A stretch of DNA of 11,960 nucleotides from Gammaproteobacteria bacterium (GTDB taxonomy: Bacteria; Pseudomonadota; Gammaproteobacteria; Steroidobacterales; Steroidobacteraceae), in assembly GCA_030040235.1 (NCBI GenBank), contig JASHUC010000530.1, positions 1 to 11,960 on the forward strand, in the 5' to 3' direction. The notes under the pieces are model-generated. The model saw only the letters and a list, made by a program, of their open reading frames with translations, searched no databases and was not told the DNA's origin. A program made the translations under genes and the position numbers. Shown here piece after piece: positions 1-7,026 of the stretch (its first letter is position 1; each line of letters starts with the position of its first letter).

Positions 1-557
1 TCGCGCGCGCCGGTCCGCTCATCGAGCGGATAGCAGTCGTGCACCCAAATGAGCGAGTGGGTGTCGCAGAGCGGCTCGAGGTGCATGAAATCACGCAGCG
101 CGAAGTCGAAATGATGCATGCCGTCGATGAAAGCCATGTGCACGCGCCGCCCGCCGAGCTCGGCGACCACATCGTGGCGTGCGAAGAACTCGTCGCTCGT
201 CTCGGTGAAGACGCTCTGCAGCGCCCCGAGCGGGTGCCTGAGGCGCGGGGCGGGGTCGATCCCGATGGCACGGGTCGCGGGGCTTACGAGCTCGAGCGAA
301 TCCCCACGGGCGACGCCGATCTCGAGGTATGTGGGTGGGCGCAGCTCCCTGTGCACGCGGGCGAGCACGCGCAGGTAGTCCTCGCCCGGCAGCTCGAGCT
401 CGGCGAGCAAGCGATGAGCGCGGCTATAGTCGCTCAAGGCAAGCGCACGCTGACACAGCGCGGCCGCCTCGCGCCGGCGCCCGATCCAGCGGCTGAGGCG
501 AGCGCGATAGTAGAGGTGTCGCGCCCGGGCGCGCTGCTCAGCCGCCGGCATGAGCAT
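1..557 (-). CDS. Class I SAM-dependent methyltransferase with TPR-like N-terminus (partial, 3' end missing)
   Basis: The minus-strand frame stays open to the window edge, so only about 185 N-terminal residues are visible. Residues 1-60 are Arg/Ala-rich and helical, resembling a TPR repeat (REAAALCQRALAL, then YSRAHRLLAELEL). The Rossmann methyltransferase fold follows: YLEIGVARGDSLELV is motif I (SAM-binding glycine loop), AIGIDP is the acidic end of strand 2, and HMAFIDGMHHFDFALRDF plus LIWVHDCYP match the later strands of Methyltransf_24-type proteins. Such enzymes often modify sugars or cell-surface glycans, but the acceptor cannot be read here. The ATG at 557 has GGAG four bases upstream; a second in-frame ATG at 551 sits ten bases from the same GGAG and is equally possible. 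The gene overlaps the end of the GH57 gene, implying translational coupling as the last visible gene of the glg operon. Confidence 0.8.
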   Translation of the reverse strand, partial: MLMPAAEQRARARHLYYRARLSRWIGRRREAAALCQRALALSDYSRAHRLLAELELPGEDYLRVLARVHRELRPPTYLEIGVARGDSLELVSPATRAIGIDPAPRLRHPLGALQSVFTETSDEFFARHDVVAELGGRRVHMAFIDGMHHFDFALRDFMHLEPLCDTHSLIWVHDCYPLDERTGAR

Positions 558-2310
558 CGCGCTCCGGCGCGAAGGCGCGCCGCATGACCCCGCCGTGCTC
601 CATCATCCCGCTCCCCCGCGCGAGCGGGCGCGACAGGCGCTCCGGCAGGGGACGCCCGAGCAGCCGGTACAGATTTGCGAGCTGTCGCCGGTAGAGCTCA
701 TCGAACTGCCTCACGGCCTCCTGAGGATTGTAGTCACCGAACCACCAGAACCAATCCGAGCTCTCGCAGAGCGCGAGCTGCCGCTCGGTGGGAGCACGCA
801 GGTCCACGGATTGTGAACTGTCGAAGGCCGTTTTGGCCTCGCAGAGCACGTCCCAGGCTGCATTCTTCGCCGGATCGCCCATCCAGGTCGCAAGCGTGCC
901 ATGCACCCAGCTCCCGGCGACCACCCGCTCGAGGGGCCGCGGCGCAAGCCCGCGCGCCACACATTCCGAGAGCGTCGTGAGCTCGAGGGTGGGATGGTCA
1001 CTGAGGGCCTTGTAGAGCGCGCTCAGGAAGTAGTAGCCGTTGAAGGGGTAGTACTCCCAGGCGTTCTCGCCATCGAGCGCGATGAGCACCGCCCGGCCGG
1101 GATCGTCCCCGCCGGCGAGCTGCTCGAGCTCGTGGACGAGGTTGCTCGCCGCATCGTCCCCGTGCCAGGTCGCGTAGGTGAAGCCGATGAGATCGGAGAG
1201 CCGGTCGTCGCGGAAGAAAACCTGCAGCCGGCCACCCGGCATCTGATACGGCCGGTAGAGCGCATCGCGATCCTCCGCGCGAGCGCCGCCGGCGGCGCTC
1301 GCGGCGAGACTCGCCCGCAGCACGTTGCCGCCCGAGGCCGCCCAGCGCAGGCCGCTCGCCTCGATGAGTCGCAGCGCGGCCGAGCTCACCGCGCCTTCCG
1401 AGGGCCAGCAGCCGCTCGGCGGCGTCCCGAAGCAGCGCGTGAAGACCCGCACCGCCTCGGCGAGGTGCCAGGCCGCGCGCTCCTCGCCACCGGGATAGCC
1501 CGCGTGCTCGGGGAGCGGTGCCGCCGGCATCGCCTCGCGGGCCGCCCGAAAGTCGATGAGCAGAGGCAGGATCGGATGACTGTACGGACTCACCGAGAGC
1601 TCGCAGCGGCCCTGCTCCCAGAGCCGCCTGAAGCGCGGAATCACCGCGCCGATCAGCTCGCCGACGATGACGAGCAGCTCGCGGCGCTGCGCCTCGGAGA
1701 AGTCGCGGCCCTGCTCGGCGAGCGCCGCGATCCGCACGTCCGAGCGGCGCACGGTCTCGGCCATCCAGGCGAGGTGATACCACACGGCGAGGTCGCGGAT
1801 CAGCCGATCGGAGGCATATTCCGCGTGCTCCTCGGTCGCGAGCGTCTCGGCGAGCGTCGCAAGCTCGAGATAAGGAGCGAAGCGCTCGATCATGTTCTTG
1901 CGATTGGCTCGCAACGTTGCGCGCAGCAGCGCCAATCGCTCCGGGCCGCGCTCGGGCAGGGGCGCAGGCGCAAGAAGCGCGAGCACCGGGTCCGGGAGTC
2001 GCTCGCCGTGCTCGAAGTGCCGGCCGATGCGCGCGCTCAAGTCCTCGAGCTGCTCGAGCAGGATCGGAGTGAAATTCACGACCGCACGCGCCCCCGGGTG
2101 CTGCTCCAGATGCGCGGCCATGTCCGTGTAGTCCTTGATGGCGTGCAGGTAGGTCCACGGCAGCACGTACTGGCCGGTGAGCGAGTCGCGGTACTGCGGC
2201 TGATGCATGTGCCACAGCAGCACGACGGGAAGCCTGTGCGGCGGGGTCAACCGGCCCCCGTTCGGGCACACGGACGTGCCCCGCCGCCGCAGGTGGCGAG
2301 CGGCGAGCAA
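538..2310 (-). CDS. Glycoside hydrolase family 57 (alpha-amylase / 4-alpha-glucanotransferase type)
   Basis: This is a 590-residue GH57 enzyme predicted to cleave or transfer alpha-1,4-glucan chains in the cytoplasm; no signal peptide is visible. Motifs run in family order: WHMHQPQY (HQP at 36-38), SPYSHPILPLL (241-251), CWPSEG with the likely nucleophile Glu305, FFRDD with the likely acid/base Asp368 or Asp369, and ALDGENAWEYYPF around 411-423. The HMHQPQYRD start and WPSEG motif fit the COG1449 amylase group rather than GH57 branching enzymes, which have HAHLP(F/Y)VRHPE-like starts. Catalytic assignments come from family knowledge, not alignment. The start is uncertain. TTG at 2310 gives the longest protein but lies inside a predicted hairpin; GTG at 2271 or TTG at 2250 would still keep the conserved region, which begins near residue 27. 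It follows glgC by 58 bases and overlaps the methyltransferase gene. Confidence 0.9.
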   Translation of the reverse strand: MLAARHLRRRGTSVCPNGGRLTPPHRLPVVLLWHMHQPQYRDSLTGQYVLPWTYLHAIKDYTDMAAHLEQHPGARAVVNFTPILLEQLEDLSARIGRHFEHGERLPDPVLALLAPAPLPERGPERLALLRATLRANRKNMIERFAPYLELATLAETLATEEHAEYASDRLIRDLAVWYHLAWMAETVRRSDVRIAALAEQGRDFSEAQRRELLVIVGELIGAVIPRFRRLWEQGRCELSVSPYSHPILPLLIDFRAAREAMPAAPLPEHAGYPGGEERAAWHLAEAVRVFTRCFGTPPSGCWPSEGAVSSAALRLIEASGLRWAASGGNVLRASLAASAAGGARAEDRDALYRPYQMPGGRLQVFFRDDRLSDLIGFTYATWHGDDAASNLVHELEQLAGGDDPGRAVLIALDGENAWEYYPFNGYYFLSALYKALSDHPTLELTTLSECVARGLAPRPLERVVAGSWVHGTLATWMGDPAKNAAWDVLCEAKTAFDSSQSVDLRAPTERQLALCESSDWFWWFGDYNPQEAVRQFDELYRRQLANLYRLLGRPLPERLSRPLARGSGMMEHGGVMRRAFAPERDAHAGG

Positions 2311-2348
2311 AGACCGCGCTCTTTGCGAGCCGCCGCGAGCGTCGCGGC
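2307..2348 (-). promoter_or_regulatory. Two adjacent hairpins in the glgC-GH57 spacer
   Basis: A perfect 7-bp inverted repeat, GCCGCGA/TCGCGGC with a 3-base loop, spans 2332-2348. A second, GCAAAGA/TCTTTGC with a 6-base loop, spans 2307-2326. Neither has a T tract on the minus strand, so they do not look like intrinsic terminators. The second contains the candidate TTG start of the GH57 gene in one arm and the only SD-like AAAGAG in the other. They could set mRNA stability or translation between the two cistrons; this is inferred from sequence symmetry only. Confidence 0.4.
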
Positions 2349-2368
2349 AGGATGCCCGATCGCTCGCT

Positions 2369-3637
2369 TCACAACAGCTTTCGCAGCATGTCCGAGGTGA
2401 CGAGCACGACGCCCTTCTCCGTCACGTGGAAGCGCCGGAGGTCGGCTTCGCGCTCGAATCCGATCCGCGTGCCCTCGGGGATCTGGCAGCCTTCGTCGAT
2501 GATCGCGTGGCGCACGTGGCTGTCGCGTCCGATCTCGACGTGCGGCAGGATCACCGCGCCCTCGACCGTCGAGTGCTCGTCGACCCGCACGTCCGAGAAC
2601 AAAAGCGTACCCCGCACGGTCGCGCCCGAGATGATGCAGCCGCCCGAGACCATGGAGTTCACGGCCATGCCGCGCCGCCCGTCCTCATCCAGCACGAACT
2701 TCGCGGGCGGCGAGTGAACCTGGTACGTCCAGATCGGCCACTCGCGATCATAGATGTTGAGCTCGGGGTCCACGTACACGAGCTCGACGTTTGCTTCGTA
2801 GTAGGCATCGATCGTGCCCACGTCGCGCCAGTAGCTCTGCGCACGGGTCTTCACGTCCTGAAACGGGTACGCAAACACCTGGCGATGACCGATCGCCTGC
2901 GGGATCACGTCCTTGCCGAAATCGTGGTGGGAGGCGGTATTGGCGGCATCCTCGACGAGCAGCCTCTCGAGCAGGCGCGTGTTGAAGACGTAGATGCCCA
3001 TCGAGGCGAGAATCGAATCGGGCCGGTTCGGAAGGGTATCGGGCAGCGCGGGCTTCTCGGTGAATTTGGTCACGCGGTTCCATTCGGTCGCGGTGAGAAC
3101 GCCGAAGCTGCGTGACTCGCGCGCCGGCAGCACGACGACTCCGACCGTCACGTCCGCGCCCTTCTCGACGTGGTAGGCGATCATCGGGCCGTAGTCCATC
3201 TTGTAGATGTGGTCGCCGGCGAGCACGAGCACGTGCTTGGGTCGGTGCGAGAGGATCAGGTCGAGATTCTGGTAGAGCGCATCCGCCGTCCCGCGATACC
3301 AGTTCTCGCCGATCTGCTGCTGCGCGGGGACCACCTCGACGAATTCGCCGAACTCCCCGCGCAGGTAGCTCCAGCCCTGATGCACGTGCTGAATCAGCGA
3401 TTGCGCCTTGTACTGGGTGAGGATCGAGATCTGGCGGATTCCGGAGTTGACGCAGTTCGAGAGCACGAAGTCGATGATCCGGAACTTGCCCCCGAAGGGC
3501 GTTGCGGGCTTGCAGCGATGCTCCGTGAGGTCCTTGAGCCGCTCGCCCCGGCCGCCCGCCATCACCACCGCGAGCGTGCCGCTCGTCAGGCGGCTCACGT
3601 AGCGTCCGGAGGATGCACGCGCGGGAGGTCTCGACAT
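2369..3637 (-). CDS. glgC: Glucose-1-phosphate adenylyltransferase (ADP-glucose pyrophosphorylase)
   Basis: GlgC makes ADP-glucose and pyrophosphate from ATP and glucose-1-phosphate, the committed step of bacterial glycogen synthesis, in the cytoplasm. The 422-residue protein is full length for the family. The nucleotide-binding loop VMAGGRGERLKDLT lies at 25-38, FGGKFRIIDFVLSNC at 48-62, PAQQQIGENWYRGTADA at 104-120, catalytic Asp142 in LAGDHIYKMDY, the glucose-1-phosphate site Lys195 in FTEKP, and YWRDVGTIDAYYEAN at 269-283. A left-handed beta-helix domain follows, with SGGCIISGA and VILPHVEIGR. The ending VTSDMLRKLL matches the family C-terminus. By a remembered alignment, the residue equivalent to the E. 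coli activator-site Lys39 is His40. The ATG at 3637 has no SD in the usual place. It lies 59 bases after glgP and 58 before the GH57 gene. Confidence 0.97.
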   Translation of the reverse strand: MSRPPARASSGRYVSRLTSGTLAVVMAGGRGERLKDLTEHRCKPATPFGGKFRIIDFVLSNCVNSGIRQISILTQYKAQSLIQHVHQGWSYLRGEFGEFVEVVPAQQQIGENWYRGTADALYQNLDLILSHRPKHVLVLAGDHIYKMDYGPMIAYHVEKGADVTVGVVVLPARESRSFGVLTATEWNRVTKFTEKPALPDTLPNRPDSILASMGIYVFNTRLLERLLVEDAANTASHHDFGKDVIPQAIGHRQVFAYPFQDVKTRAQSYWRDVGTIDAYYEANVELVYVDPELNIYDREWPIWTYQVHSPPAKFVLDEDGRRGMAVNSMVSGGCIISGATVRGTLLFSDVRVDEHSTVEGAVILPHVEIGRDSHVRHAIIDEGCQIPEGTRIGFEREADLRRFHVTEKGVVLVTSDMLRKLL

Positions 3638-3647
3638 GGCTGTTACG

Positions 3648-3668
3648 ATCGGGGGATCGGGGGATCGG
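3648..3668. repeat. Tandem 8-bp repeat between glgP and glgC
   Basis: ATCGGGGG occurs twice in tandem, followed by a partial third copy (ATCGG). It occupies the glgP-glgC spacer, just upstream of the glgC ATG at 3637. On the minus strand the nearest SD-like AGGAG (3671-3675 complement) is 33 bases from the ATG, separated from it by this repeat. Confidence 0.7.
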
Positions 3669-3696
3669 CGCTCCTACGATACCGCTGCACGTACCT

Positions 3697-6267
3697 CTAG
3701 AGCCACTTCATGAGCCCGAGCTCGAAGGGGTGCGAGAGCAGCTCGTGAAACGGATAGACGCGGATCTCGGTCGCAAACTGACCGCAGCACGGCGGCTGCG
3801 CGTCGAGGGCGAACACCTCCGCGCCGTCGGGCAGGCGCTCGCCGGTCGCTGTGAGCGCCGCAGTCCAAAGCCCGGCGGCTTGCGAGCTGCGGTAGGAGGA
3901 GAGTGCCGGCGGCTCGAAGCTCGCCTCCGGCACTCGCCGGCGCGCCACGAACTCCACCCGCACATCACCCGGGGAGAGCCCGGCGAGTGAGGCCGCCACC
4001 TTGAGCCGCAACCGCTCGCGCTGCGGCAGCTCGCTCGGGGTCTCCGACAGCAGCCGCAGGTCGACTTTCGGCCAGAGCTGGCGGATGCGCTGCTTCCAGT
4101 CCGCGAGCAGCCGGGCGCCCGCGAAATCCTGTGCGGCGAGGCTCTGGTACTGGCGCGCGGCGGGCTGGTAGAGCCCGTCGATATAGTCCTGCAGCATGCG
4201 ACGGGCGCTGAACTGCGGGATCACCGTCATCATGGCGCGCTTGCTGCGCCGGACCCATTCGGTGGAATGGCCCTGTCCGTTGCGCTCGTAATAAAGCGGC
4301 AGGACCTCCTCCTCGAGAGTATCGAGGATCAGCTCCGCCTCGAGCGCATCCCGGCGCTCGGGCTCGCGCACATTGACGGGCGGTACGCCCCAGCCGTTGT
4401 CGTAGGCCCATCCTTCGGCCCACCAGCCGTCGAGCACGGAGAGGTTGAGCCGCCCGTTGATCGCCGCCTTCATCCCTGAGGTGCCGCTCGCCTCGAGCGG
4501 GGCGATGGGATTGTTGAGCCAGACGTCCACGCCCGAGACGAGCCAGCGGGCGAGCTGCATGTCGTAGTCCTCGACGAACACCACCCTGCCTGCGAACTCC
4601 GGGTCGAGCATGAGCTCCATGATCTCGCGCAGCACGTGCTTGCCGGGCTCGTCGGCCGGATGCGCCTTGCCTGCGAACAGGAACACCACCGGACGGCCGG
4701 GCTTGTGGATCAGCCGGGCGAGCCGCTCGCGATCCTTGAGCAGCAGCGCCGCCCGCTTGTAGGTCGCAAAGCGACGCGCGAAGCCGACCGTGAGGACGTT
4801 CGGCTCGTGGGGATCGAGCCAGCGCGTGATGTGACGCCACTGAGCGGCGGGGAGACCCTTGCGGGCGTAGGCGCGTTGCAGGCGCTCACGCACACCCGCG
4901 AGCATGCGCGACTTGACCGACTGCGCCATCGCCCAGTACACCTCGTCGGGCAGCGGCTCGAGCCGCCGCCAGAATTGCGGCTCCGTGAGCCGCTCCCGCC
5001 AGTCGGGTCCGACCCGCTCATCGAAGAATGCCGACCAGCTCTGGTGCAGAAAGGTCGGCACGTGCACGCCATTCGTCACGAAGCCGACCGGGTTCTCCTC
5101 CGGACGGATCTCGGGCCAGGTGTCGGCGCAGAGCCGTGCGGAGACCAAGCCGTGCACGCGGCTCACGCCGTTCACGCGCCGCGCGCCGTTGAGGGCGAGA
5201 CGCGTCATGTTGAACAGTCCCGGCGCGCTCGGCGCGCTTCCCAGCTCGAGCAGCCGCTCGATCGGCACGCCGAGCTCGCGGGCGAAGTCGCCGAAGTGCG
5301 CGATGACGAGATCGTGGCTGAAGGCGTCGTGTCCGGCCGCAACCGGCGTGTGGGTCGTGAAGACGCATTGCGAGGCGATCGCCTCGAGCGCCGCCGCGAA
5401 CGGCAGACCGAGCGCGAGGTGCTCACGCAGCAGCTCGAGAATGAGGAAGGCGGCGTGCCCCTCGTTGAGGTGGCACACGGCGGGCGAAAGCCCCAGCGCG
5501 CGGAGTGCCCGCCGGCCACCGATCCCGAGGATCATCTCCTGGCGGATTCGGGTTGACTCGTCGCCGCCATATAGCCGGTGGGTGATGTCGCGATCGGAAG
5601 GCGCGTTCTCCCCTAAATTGGTGTCGAGCAAATACACCGAGACCCGTCCAGCACGTGCCCTCCAGAGCCGGGCGGCCACGTCACGCCCCGCGATGCGCAC
5701 GCTCACTGTGAGCGGGTTGCCTGCGGAGCCGACGACCGGCTCGACCGGTAGATCTCGCGGGTCGTGCTCGGCGTATTCGGCGTGCTGCACACCGTCGTTA
5801 TCGACCGTCTGCGTGAAGTAGCCCTGGCCATAGAGCAATCCGACCGCGACGAACTGGATGCGGTCGTCGCTCGCTTCCTTGCAGTAGTCGCCGGCGAGGA
5901 CGCCGAGGCCTCCGGAATAGATGGGGAAGCTTTCGTGGAAGCCGTACTCCGCGCAAAAGTACGCGATGAGCGGAGTGGTTTGGGACGGTGCCGGCGCCTC
6001 GAGATAGGCATCGAAGGCCCGCACCACCTCGCCGTAGCGGGCGAGGTAGACCGGGTCCTCGGCGGCATGCTCGAGCGTTTCCTGATCGATGCAGCGGAGC
6101 AGCAACCGGGGGTTGCCGTCCACCTGCTCCCAGAGCTCGGGGTCGAGGTCCTCGAAAAGCGCCCGGGTGGGTCGATGCCAGCTGAAGAACAGGTTCCCGG
6201 CGAGCTGCGGCAGCCGCCGGAGCGCGGCCGGCATGACCGGCGTCACTTCCAACAGGGCATCTCGCAT
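3697..6267 (-). CDS. glgP: Alpha-glucan (glycogen) phosphorylase, DUF3417/TIGR02094 type
   Basis: This PLP-dependent phosphorylase removes glucose from alpha-1,4-glucan ends as glucose-1-phosphate. The 856-residue product matches the subfamily that starts with a DUF3417 domain: LPQLAGNLFFSWHRPTRALFEDLDPELWE at about 19-47. Later landmarks are AYFCAEYGFHESFPIYSGGLGVLAGD (102-127), HLNEGHAAF (266-274), FTTHTPVAAGHD (303-314), RRFATYKRA (498-506), and EASGTSGMK, whose Lys600 should bind the PLP cofactor. The C-terminal 130 residues are an Ig-like beta domain (LPDGAEVFALDAQ near the end). The ATG at 6267 is chosen because family homology begins there; the frame continues open upstream but that part is low-complexity and covered by a gene on the other strand. 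No clear SD precedes it. It is the first gene of the glg operon, and its product glucose-1-phosphate is the substrate of the neighbouring GlgC. Confidence 0.95.
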   Translation of the reverse strand: MRDALLEVTPVMPAALRRLPQLAGNLFFSWHRPTRALFEDLDPELWEQVDGNPRLLLRCIDQETLEHAAEDPVYLARYGEVVRAFDAYLEAPAPSQTTPLIAYFCAEYGFHESFPIYSGGLGVLAGDYCKEASDDRIQFVAVGLLYGQGYFTQTVDNDGVQHAEYAEHDPRDLPVEPVVGSAGNPLTVSVRIAGRDVAARLWRARAGRVSVYLLDTNLGENAPSDRDITHRLYGGDESTRIRQEMILGIGGRRALRALGLSPAVCHLNEGHAAFLILELLREHLALGLPFAAALEAIASQCVFTTHTPVAAGHDAFSHDLVIAHFGDFARELGVPIERLLELGSAPSAPGLFNMTRLALNGARRVNGVSRVHGLVSARLCADTWPEIRPEENPVGFVTNGVHVPTFLHQSWSAFFDERVGPDWRERLTEPQFWRRLEPLPDEVYWAMAQSVKSRMLAGVRERLQRAYARKGLPAAQWRHITRWLDPHEPNVLTVGFARRFATYKRAALLLKDRERLARLIHKPGRPVVFLFAGKAHPADEPGKHVLREIMELMLDPEFAGRVVFVEDYDMQLARWLVSGVDVWLNNPIAPLEASGTSGMKAAINGRLNLSVLDGWWAEGWAYDNGWGVPPVNVREPERRDALEAELILDTLEEEVLPLYYERNGQGHSTEWVRRSKRAMMTVIPQFSARRMLQDYIDGLYQPAARQYQSLAAQDFAGARLLADWKQRIRQLWPKVDLRLLSETPSELPQRERLRLKVAASLAGLSPGDVRVEFVARRRVPEASFEPPALSSYRSSQAAGLWTAALTATGERLPDGAEVFALDAQPPCCGQFATEIRVYPFHELLSHPFELGLMKWL

Positions 6268-6302
6268 GGACGATCGACGGTGGCAGCCAGAAAAGGGCGC
6301 GC

Positions 6303-6331
6303 AGTCTAGCATCACCCCGGCGGTGTTGCAG
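6303..6331 (-). promoter_or_regulatory. Candidate glgP operon promoter
   Basis: Read on the minus strand, CTGCAA (complement of 6326-6331) is followed by exactly 17 bases and then TAGACT (complement of 6303-6308). These match the sigma-70 consensus at three and four of six positions. It lies 36 bases upstream of the glgP ATG. The -35-like hexamer is nearly palindromic and could also serve the divergent gene. No transcription data support it. Confidence 0.3.
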
Positions 6332-6351
6332 CGCGGCAGAAGGGCACACGA

Positions 6352-6357
6352 TAGACT
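6352..6357 (+). promoter_or_regulatory. Candidate -10 element of a leaderless promoter for the 220-aa protein gene
   Basis: TAGACT lies at -12 to -7 relative to the ATG at 6364, the spacing expected if transcription starts at the A of the start codon. This would explain the absence of a proper SD. The same hexamer appears inverted at 6303-6308 as the candidate glgP -10. The nearest -35-like TTGCAG (6326-6331) is 20 bases away, longer than ideal. Confidence 0.25.
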
Positions 6358-6363
6358 GGGCGG

Positions 6364-7026
6364 ATGCTCGAGCACCCGGAACTGGCGCGGTCTGTGCGGA
6401 GGATCCTCCGGGCTTGTGGCTTCGCGCTGGGCTCGGCGGCCCTGAGCTCCCTGGCGCTGGGCTCCCTGGCGCTGGGCTCGCGGGCACTCGGCTCTGCGCG
6501 CGCGGCGCCGGGTCCGCAGGGGGCCGCGCCCGCCCGCACGACCGGTTGCCTTGCCGACGGCAGCGGCTACTTCCGGGCGCGCGTTCGGGGGGCCATGAAT
6601 CTCGATCTCGATTGGCGCAACGGCGAGCTCGAGTGCGAGGGCGGCGCACGCGCGAGCGGCGGGGTTCGGTTGAGCTTCGCAGGTCCGCTCGGGACTCATG
6701 GGCGGCGCTTGCGCCTGCTGATCGGGGTGAGCGCGCTGCCAGCGAGCGCGGCTGGAAACGCCGTCGCAAGCTGGCACGCCTTGCCCACCAATCTCACGGT
6801 GATCGTCGAAGGCGCGCAGCGGCTCTTCGCCACGCGCGGCGACGACAAGTGCACGATGGATAGCCTGAGGCTCGAGCCGCTACACGGCGCGCGCGGCGCA
6901 TCGCAGGTCTATCGCGCCGTGGCGCGCGGCTTCTGTACCGCTCCCGCGAGCGGCGTCACGCGCAACGAGCGCATCCTCGTCACGCGTTTCGATTTTGCGG
7001 GGCGCCTCGTCCTCGATGCTCAGTGA
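6364..7026 (+). CDS. Secreted hypothetical protein, 220 aa, four mature cysteines
   Basis: I do not recognise this family by name. Residues 1-47 form an Arg-containing n-region, a long hydrophobic stretch and a plausible signal peptidase I site (ARA, cut after residue 47), so export to the periplasm or outside is likely. The hydrophobic core is made of five tandem pentapeptides of the form xALGS (residues 20-44). The mature part has four cysteines (62, 91, 163, 191) that could form two disulfides. It shows an alternating beta-type pattern, with GYFRARVRGAMNLDLDW, TNLTVIVEGAQRLFATRGDDKC and RFDFAGRLVL as distinctive stretches. The ATG at 6364 has at best a GGGCGG too close to it to be a normal SD. 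It diverges from glgP and converges with the next gene, overlapping it by 7 bases at the stops. Confidence 0.75.
   Translation: MLEHPELARSVRRILRACGFALGSAALSSLALGSLALGSRALGSARAAPGPQGAAPARTTGCLADGSGYFRARVRGAMNLDLDWRNGELECEGGARASGGVRLSFAGPLGTHGRRLRLLIGVSALPASAAGNAVASWHALPTNLTVIVEGAQRLFATRGDDKCTMDSLRLEPLHGARGASQVYRAVARGFCTAPASGVTRNERILVTRFDFAGRLVLDAQ
6421..6495 (+). repeat. 15-bp tandem repeat inside the signal-peptide coding region
   Basis: Five 15-base units encode FALGS, AALSS, LALGS, LALGS and RALGS. The third and fourth units (6446-6460 and 6461-6475) are identical, GCTCCCTGGCGCTGG; the others are diverged copies. The repeat supplies the whole hydrophobic core of the signal peptide. Confidence 0.85.

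Noticed and set aside
901..2400. Long plus-strand open frame antisense to the GH57 gene (499 residues)
   Set aside because: Arg/Glu/Ala-rich composition with no domain, mirror of a strongly supported minus-strand enzyme; typical of GC-rich antisense frames. The same applies to the plus frames at 39-587, 2207-3115, 3170-3700 and 4636-5556.
6406..6430. Lipobox-like LRAC (Cys18) in the 220-aa secreted protein
   Set aside because: The hydrophobic core lies after, not before, this cysteine, and Arg at -2 is unfavourable; a signal peptidase I site after residue 47 fits better.
6268..6777. Upstream extension of the glgP reading frame by 170 residues
   Set aside because: It is Arg/Ala/Pro-rich low complexity, runs antisense to the well-supported secreted protein gene, and family homology begins at the ATG at 6267.
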